Source of the DNA: an uncultured Saprospiraceae bacterium
Lineage (GTDB): Bacteria > Bacteroidota > Bacteroidia > Chitinophagales > Saprospiraceae
NCBI GenBank assembly: GCA_937927835.1
Contig: CALGJS010000330.1
Location: 1-38,573, forward strand
Reading direction: 5' to 3'
Length of the DNA: 38,573 nt
Position numbers and translations under genes: made by a program. Under the pieces are notes generated by a model, which did no database searches, was not told the origin of the DNA, and was given only the letters and a program-made list of their open reading frames with translations. Shown piece by piece: positions 33,915 through 38,573 of the stretch. Each line of letters begins with the position of its first letter. The first letter of the stretch is position 1.

Positions 33915-35239
33915 AAAAGAAGATGGACGAAAATATAGATGCGCTTTTTCAAAAAGCAAAAGAGGTTCCAACGGAAATTCCATTTAAGCAGATGGAAAAG
34001 ATGATTCTAAATTTTCCTAATCATCCTATTCCGGTTACTGAAACACATTGGTTTGTAAAATTATTTAACTTAAAATATATTGCTATGACTATTATTCCAA
34101 TTATTGCGGCGCTTACTTTTTGGTGGGCACCCAAAGCCAATCAACCCGAACCTGTCAGCTCAATGATAGAAAACTCCATCAAAGAAAAACGGGAGATCTC
34201 CGCTATTTCATCCAAAGAACCAATCGTAGAATTAACCGAAGAAGTCGTTAGAAAACAAATAGAGAAACCTGCGACTACCTTACCTAAAACACCAATTCAA
34301 GCAACAGAAAAAACGAACTTAATTGCCGCTAACATAGCGTTGCCAAAAATAGAACCTTCCATACCTGAAGTAAAAAAAGAGCGTTTAGAATTACCGAAAA
34401 AAGAAAAGAAAATTTTCACCCAACCAAGTACTTTGATTAAGCCAGATTTGATTAAAACGGAACCTACTCCACTTTCGGATATTAGCAGTTTCCAGTTAAA
34501 AAAATTGAGAAGGACCTTATATAGAAATCTAGTCTCTGACGGAATTATTTCTAACAAACATGTATTGGTAGAAATGGAATTATTAGGAGATAAAATATTG
34601 GTAAACAATCAACCAATTCCAGCTAAATTTTTAATTAAATACCAAGACCTCACCAGTATCGTTGGTGTAGGCCCAGTTCGAAAAATTAAAATGAACACAG
34701 ATTTTGTGCTTGCCGGAGACTTTACGGAAGAAGGTTTTAAAGGTCATGGATTTGGTCGCTTCTCCGAAAAATTTATAGACCTAAATCCTAGTTTTTTCGA
34801 GTCTATTTCTCTAACTGAAGCACTGTCTCTAAAAGATGATTTATTAGACGAAGAAAGCAAGGCCTTAAACTCATTTGCCAACGACCTCTTAGATAAAACA
34901 CCAGAAGATGGTGGAAGAAAACGATTGTTTGCTCCAAATTTAAAGGGAAAAAATCCTGAAGACCTCCATCGAAAATTAACCATTCTGCTCGAAGAAGATG
35001 GGTTTATCAATTACTCCGATTTGTTTGGAATCATTCAATTACCAAAAAACAGTATTCGAATTAATGGGAAAGAACTTCAAGGGGAGCAATTTAAAAAATA
35101 TAAAAAATTGATTGATGAATATGGAATCAAACATGGAAGAAATAGAATGATCATGATCAGTGAACATCATTTAAGAGTTGGAAACTATTATTACGGAACC
35201 TTTTCTGGATTAGGACTTACTTTACCGCTCATCGATTAA
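33911..35239 (+). CDS. Membrane protein with anti-sigma-like placement and duplicated C-terminal module
   Basis: 442 residues from the ATG at 33911, which overlaps the ECF stop codon; an in-frame ATG at 33869 would reach into the sigma gene. N-terminal about 50 residues are cytoplasmic with a helical segment (DENIDALFQKAKEVP), then one membrane helix (about 54-73, YIAMTIIPIIAALTFWW), a Pro/Lys/Glu-rich linker and two related modules in the periplasm. The modules share the pattern L(R/H)xxLxxxLxxDGxI...(V/I)N: LRRTLYRNLVSDGII with ILVNNQPI, and LHRKLTILLEEDGFI with IRINGKEL. I infer an anti-sigma role from the coupling; no ZAS zinc motif is present. Its 3' end overlaps the convergent FAD oxidoreductase by 11 bp. 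Confidence 0.75.
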   Translation: MKKKMDENIDALFQKAKEVPTEIPFKQMEKMILNFPNHPIPVTETHWFVKLFNLKYIAMTIIPIIAALTFWWAPKANQPEPVSSMIENSIKEKREISAISSKEPIVELTEEVVRKQIEKPATTLPKTPIQATEKTNLIAANIALPKIEPSIPEVKKERLELPKKEKKIFTQPSTLIKPDLIKTEPTPLSDISSFQLKKLRRTLYRNLVSDGIISNKHVLVEMELLGDKILVNNQPIPAKFLIKYQDLTSIVGVGPVRKIKMNTDFVLAGDFTEEGFKGHGFGRFSEKFIDLNPSFFESISLTEALSLKDDLLDEESKALNSFANDLLDKTPEDGGRKRLFAPNLKGKNPEDLHRKLTILLEEDGFINYSDLFGIIQLPKNSIRINGKELQGEQFKKYKKLIDEYGIKHGRNRMIMISEHHLRVGNYYYGTFSGLGLTLPLID

Positions 35240-36278
35240 ACCGATCTAAATTTACGGAGGCGTCAATGGCGTCTCCGTAAATTAAAAATCGCACCATCGC
35301 CGAAGACCAATACGGCCCTAAAGATGCGCCTTTCGTTCCAAGGCCATTGAATAAAATTAAGTTAGAAAATTTCGGATGACTTCCTAAAGCAGGACGACGA
35401 TCTTTGATCGTTGGACGAATAGCCGCTTGATGATCAATGATTGTGTAAGGAATAGTGAGGTCGGCTTCAATTTTTTCAATCAACTCCGCTTTGCCCACTT
35501 CCGTCGGATTTCCATTTTCAAATTTCCAATCATAAGTTGCACCGACCCAAAAACGATCTCCGCCTAATCGAACAAAGGTTAAATTACTTTTATAAATTTC
35601 TTCTACCGATAGATTCGGAATATCTAAAATCACTACTTCTCCTTTTGCCAACACCATAGGAACAAAATTAAACCAAGGATTGTTAACAACTTGATGGCCT
35701 TCACAAAAAATAATTTTATCGGCACTCCAATCATTATATTTCACTTGATCAGATTCCACGATAAGCGATGCATAATCAAAATTAGTTTGTTCTAATAGTT
35801 GGCGATCTAAAAAATAGTTTTTCCATGCATGGATATAAGCAGGCAGGTCTACCCGACAGGCTTGCTTGATGATGCCTCGGGCCAAGGCTGGCTGCATACC
35901 TACAGGACTTCCAGGGATCAAATCCCGAGAAAGATAAGCGATATTGTCTTCATATCCGGATCGAGTAATCCACAGATTCTCCTCTGAGACTTCATTAATG
36001 GCTCGTTGTATCGGTGTTTGATAAAGAAAGTTTTTTTGGAGGAGTTTTTCTTGACGTTGATAAGTCTCAATCGCTTTAGGAATTAGCGCATCAATCATCC
36101 AAGATTTTACCAATCTTCGTCCTGTAATTGGATTGACAATCCCAGCAGCTACGGCCGAAGCAGCACCTTGATGATTGGCATCAAAGACTCGAATGGTTTT
36201 TCCAGCAGCCAATAATTCGGCGGCGAGTAAGGAACCCGCGAGTCCTTGACCAACGATAAAGAAGTCTACTTTATTCAT
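35229..36278 (-). CDS. FAD-dependent oxidoreductase (DAO superfamily)
   Basis: 349 residues. An N-terminal Rossmann FAD site FIVGQGLAGSLLAAELLAAG is followed by VFDANHQGAASAVAAGIVNP with the SxxAAGxxNP loop typical of DAO-type oxidases, and a C-terminal IRPTIKDRRPALGSHP and LFNGLGTKGASLGPYWS for FAD contact. It is related to glycine oxidase and the MnmC C-terminal domain; substrate unknown. Its ATG overlaps the stop codon of the MmcQ/YjbR gene (ATGA), so the two are coupled. A strong stem-loop (35249-35283) is encoded within its last codons. Confidence 0.88.
   Translation of the reverse strand: MNKVDFFIVGQGLAGSLLAAELLAAGKTIRVFDANHQGAASAVAAGIVNPITGRRLVKSWMIDALIPKAIETYQRQEKLLQKNFLYQTPIQRAINEVSEENLWITRSGYEDNIAYLSRDLIPGSPVGMQPALARGIIKQACRVDLPAYIHAWKNYFLDRQLLEQTNFDYASLIVESDQVKYNDWSADKIIFCEGHQVVNNPWFNFVPMVLAKGEVVILDIPNLSVEEIYKSNLTFVRLGGDRFWVGATYDWKFENGNPTEVGKAELIEKIEADLTIPYTIIDHQAAIRPTIKDRRPALGSHPKFSNLILFNGLGTKGASLGPYWSSAMVRFLIYGDAIDASVNLDRFNR
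35249..35283. terminator. Stem-loop at convergent gene ends, inside the FAD oxidoreductase coding sequence
   Basis: AATTTACGGAG (35249-35259) is the exact reverse complement of CTCCGTAAATT (35273-35283); GCG/CGT extend the stem to about 14 bp with a G-T pair, around loop TCAATGG. It starts 9 bp after the stop of the plus-strand gene. No long T-run follows on either strand, so it is an atypical terminator or an RNA-end-protecting hairpin. Confidence 0.55.
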
Positions 36279-36631
36279 AAATTTGCGAGGAGGTCTCGGT
36301 CGGATTTTTTCAATTTGGATACCACCAAATCATAAGAATGGTCAATTAATTTTATCAGCAACTCATCGTCGAGTCCATCTTCGAAAGACACCGTGTTCCA
36401 ATGTTTTTTATTCATATGAAATCCGGGTTGAATTTGATAATGGCTTTCTCGAAGTTCTTCGGCCCATTCCGGATCACATTTTAAGTTGACGGTAAATTCT
36501 TCTCGTTTTAAACTGGTGAGTGCGAACATTTTTCCCATTACCTTAAAGACCAAAGTTACCTCATCAAAAGGAAAAGTTTCCTCGACTCCTTTTTTAGCTA
36601 GGCAGTATTCGTGGAAGGCTTCAATGTGCAT
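36275..36631 (-). CDS. MmcQ/YjbR family protein
   Basis: 118 residues, the normal length of the family. It shows the expected N-terminal helix (IEAFHEYCLAKKGVEETFPF), then FKVMGKMFALTSL, VNLKCDPEWAEELRE, PGFHMNKKHWNTVSF and a final LLIKLIDHSYDLVVSKL. The fold is CyaY-like/DNA-binding-like; the biological role is not established, although the YjbR/MmcQ family is often labelled DNA-binding. It is coupled to the oxidoreductase by a four-base overlap and starts 87 bp after the stop of the TPR membrane-protein gene. Confidence 0.93.
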   Translation of the reverse strand: MHIEAFHEYCLAKKGVEETFPFDEVTLVFKVMGKMFALTSLKREEFTVNLKCDPEWAEELRESHYQIQPGFHMNKKHWNTVSFEDGLDDELLIKLIDHSYDLVVSKLKKSDRDLLANL

Positions 36632-36718
36632 GTTTTTTTAAAGCAAAGTTACTTTAAATTGAGGAAATTAAGATGGCAAAATTGAATAACTCAAACAAGA
36701 AGAAAACATTTAAAAAGG

Positions 36719-37468
36719 TTATTCGGCTTTCCGTTCGTCAATAACCTTCATTAAGTCCATTGCATCTTCCGCCATTTCTTGCTTTCCTTTATTTCCATTC
36801 CAAGTAGCTACTTTAGATAAATACACTTTCGCTTCATCGTATTTTTTTGCATCTGTAAGTGCTAACCCTAAATACCATGTGGCAATATCTTGATAATTAC
36901 TTGTTGGTCTATCAAGTAACGTTTTAAATTGCCTGGCGCTTTGATCCGGTTGCTTGTTATATAAATAGGAAAGACCGAGGTAAAAATAATCTTCCTGATC
37001 TACTCCACCTTCCGCAACTAATTGTTCTAAGGAAGAAATCGTGGTAGCATAATCTTTATTTTGATAAGCTGCGTACGCTTCACTTCTAAGCGCTAAAGTG
37101 GATCGAGGTCCTTTTAAAACATCTCTAGGAAATGGTTTTTCATAATGCGCACTTAAAAGTTGGTCAACAGGTCCAAGTTGATTTACTGTATTTCCAATAT
37201 TTACATAAAAGAACAAAAGTATGCTGGCAGCAACTGCCAAGGCGGTAATCAGCAGGATTCTTTTACCATTCTTTTTATTATCCACTTTTGGAGTCGCAGT
37301 ATTTTCGCTTTCTCCATAATTATGTTTTTCCTTCAGAATTTTTTTCCATCGATCTCGTAGCAATTCTTCTTTATAAAAATCACTAATTATTTCTTTAGTT
37401 ATATCATCTGACTCCATACTAGTATTTTGGTCTTTCAAATAATCGTTAAATTTATCTATTGGTTTCAT
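36719..37468 (-). CDS. Single-pass membrane protein with TPR-like periplasmic domain, paired with sigma factor
   Basis: 249 residues. Cytoplasmic helical N-terminus (about 1-65: DDITKEIISDFYKEELLRDR), a membrane helix (about 69-90: ILLITALAVAASILLFFYV) and a periplasmic part with three to four TPR-like repeats (AYAAYQNKDYATTISSLEQL, YFYLGLSYLYNKQPDQSARQ, WYLGLALTDAKKYDEAKVYL). It starts 43 bp after the stop of the atypical sigma factor and on the same strand. The arrangement of a cytoplasmic segment, one helix and a periplasmic sensor suggests an anti-sigma function, but no known anti-sigma domain is seen. Confidence 0.8.
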   Translation of the reverse strand: MKPIDKFNDYLKDQNTSMESDDITKEIISDFYKEELLRDRWKKILKEKHNYGESENTATPKVDNKKNGKRILLITALAVAASILLFFYVNIGNTVNQLGPVDQLLSAHYEKPFPRDVLKGPRSTLALRSEAYAAYQNKDYATTISSLEQLVAEGGVDQEDYFYLGLSYLYNKQPDQSARQFKTLLDRPTSNYQDIATWYLGLALTDAKKYDEAKVYLSKVATWNGNKGKQEMAEDAMDLMKVIDERKAE

Positions 37469-37511
37469 AACCGAATTTTATATTGAATTGATAATCTATT
37501 TACAAAAATTT

Positions 37512-38444
37512 TTAATGATTAATAAATTGTTTATAAAATTTCTCACCAATATATTTTTTTAGTTTTTCTCTACATCGAGAGGCCTGCTTTCTTACGGCAG
37601 GATGGCTTTTGTTCATCTGCTTAGCAATTTCGACCATTTTCTTTTCTTCAAAATAAAATTGTCGAAGGAGGGAAGAACAATCATCGCAAAGTTTTTTTAC
37701 TGCCTCCCGAACCATTTCTTTAAACTCTCTCTCTACCAACTCATCGGAATCTTCAAGCTCATCATAAAATTCGTAAGTCTCAGAAAGTTCCGTAAGGGTA
37801 ATTTTTTTCTTTTGTTCTCTCTTGTAAAATTTGTTGATCGCTCTGGTGGTAAAATAACTCTGTAGATTTCCATATCTTATTTTATCCCTCGTTAGATCTG
37901 TTCGTATTTCTAACAACGCATCAATCGTACAATCGTAAGCTATTTGTTTACTACAACTGGTTTGACTTGAAATAATCGCCACACATTTTTCCAAATGCGC
38001 CAAATAAACTTTTTCAATTAAATCCTCATTCCCAGATTTCAATTTTTCGACTGCCACTTTGAATTCATTTTTAGTCAAACCAAAATTCTTTTGGATATTG
38101 TCTTCCGTTGGCAGGCTAGCTTCGCATTCAATTTTTAGAAAGTTAATTGCCTTTACAAAAAGATCATATTCCTTAAAAGGAGCCTCCATCTTTTTTATAT
38201 TATTCCGAACCCTTCTAAGTACACCAATACTCAAATCCTCTATATCATCTTTAAGCGCCGGATAAAGTTTATTCAACCAAATTGGAACTTGTTCTTTTAT
38301 GGGTCCAGTGATAACTCTATCAAAGGATTCATATTGACGCTTTAAAAGGTCAGTCTGTATAATATTTAAATCTTCTCCGCTAATCAAAATCTTAATTTTC
38401 AATTCACTAATTATTTTACGGTATGCAATCGTAATGGGTTTCAA
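37512..38444 (-). CDS. Atypical sigma-70-family factor with a second region-2-like module
   Basis: 310 residues. Region 4 (about 245-300): LCDDCSSLLRQFYFEEKKMV, EIAKQMNKSHPAVRKQASRC. Region 2 (about 128-215): LKSGNEDLIEKVYLAHLEKC, IAYDCTIDALLEIRTDL, LQSYFTTRAINKFYKREQKK. An upstream block (about 30-105) reads as a further region 2: LKRQYESFDRVITGPIKEQV, PALKDDIEDLSIGVLRRVRN, YDLFVKAINFLKIE, with the DDIED acidic motif. The whole layout matches the sigma factor at 3155-4075. The start is TTG (38442-38444); no ATG occurs in frame between an upstream stop and residue 80. It is followed by the TPR membrane protein. I infer that the pair is a sigma/anti-sigma unit. Confidence 0.78.
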   Translation of the reverse strand: MKPITIAYRKIISELKIKILISGEDLNIIQTDLLKRQYESFDRVITGPIKEQVPIWLNKLYPALKDDIEDLSIGVLRRVRNNIKKMEAPFKEYDLFVKAINFLKIECEASLPTEDNIQKNFGLTKNEFKVAVEKLKSGNEDLIEKVYLAHLEKCVAIISSQTSCSKQIAYDCTIDALLEIRTDLTRDKIRYGNLQSYFTTRAINKFYKREQKKKITLTELSETYEFYDELEDSDELVEREFKEMVREAVKKLCDDCSSLLRQFYFEEKKMVEIAKQMNKSHPAVRKQASRCREKLKKYIGEKFYKQFINH

Positions 38445-38573
38445 GTTAAGAAAAGTTAAGGTAAAAAAATAGTGGGGAGATAAATTCTAAAATGAAATTA
38501 TTCGAAAGTCTATCACTACAAGTGTCGAGGAAGGAGTAAGTGTGACTGGATTTTGTGTTTTTTTTATTTTTTT

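Overview
The window is AT-rich chromosomal DNA from a member of the Bacteroidota, most likely Saprospiria. I infer this from family content, not from a database search: type IX secretion (T9SS) C-terminal sorting domains, a TonB-dependent receptor with a carboxypeptidase-regulatory N-terminus, LytS/LytTR and TPR-histidine-kinase signalling pairs, CHAT proteases, kynurenine 3-monooxygenase, and sigma/anti-sigma-like gene pairs. Genes lack strong Shine-Dalgarno sequences and two candidate -7 boxes fit TAnnTTTG, as usual in this phylum. No tRNA, rRNA, insertion sequence or CRISPR array was recognised.

Layout. 1-2550 (minus): LuxR-type response regulator, cut by the window edge, preceded by its TPR sensor kinase. 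2652-10360: the most unusual locus. A small unknown gene and an atypical sigma factor point left. Divergent from them, across a 493-bp intergenic region with two dyads, lie a CHAT protease-like protein with a pseudo-STAND C-terminus and a 1401-residue membrane protein ending in five tandem pairs of carboxypeptidase-regulatory-like domains. 10361-10671: a terminator and a decayed outer-membrane protein gene. 10672-15118: TonB receptor-like barrel facing away from a LytS/LytTR pair, then a lipoprotein (15192-16115). 16293-24436 (minus): three T9SS-sorted secreted proteins, two of them tandem paralogues, and a polysaccharide deacetylase. 24762-27933 (plus): DUF4833-like protein, a 5'-nucleotidase-type lipoprotein and a class IV aminotransferase. 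28211-32646: M48 metalloprotease, small membrane protein and kynurenine monooxygenase, separated by hexamer repeats and a dispersed hairpin repeat. 33372-35239: ECF sigma with a membrane anti-sigma-like partner. 35229-38444 (minus): FAD oxidoreductase, MmcQ/YjbR protein, TPR membrane protein and a second atypical sigma factor.

How parts may work together. The leading candidate for an undescribed system is 3155-10360. The membrane protein would carry an extracytoplasmic array, with cysteines that appear and disappear as pairs, joined to a cytoplasmic regulatory region. The CHAT protein would be the cytoplasmic effector. The sigma factor, which appears to contain two region-2-like modules and one region 4, would supply transcriptional control. 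A second sigma factor of the same odd design (37512-38444) sits with a TPR membrane protein, suggesting a recurring design. These functional links are inference from gene order and protein architecture.
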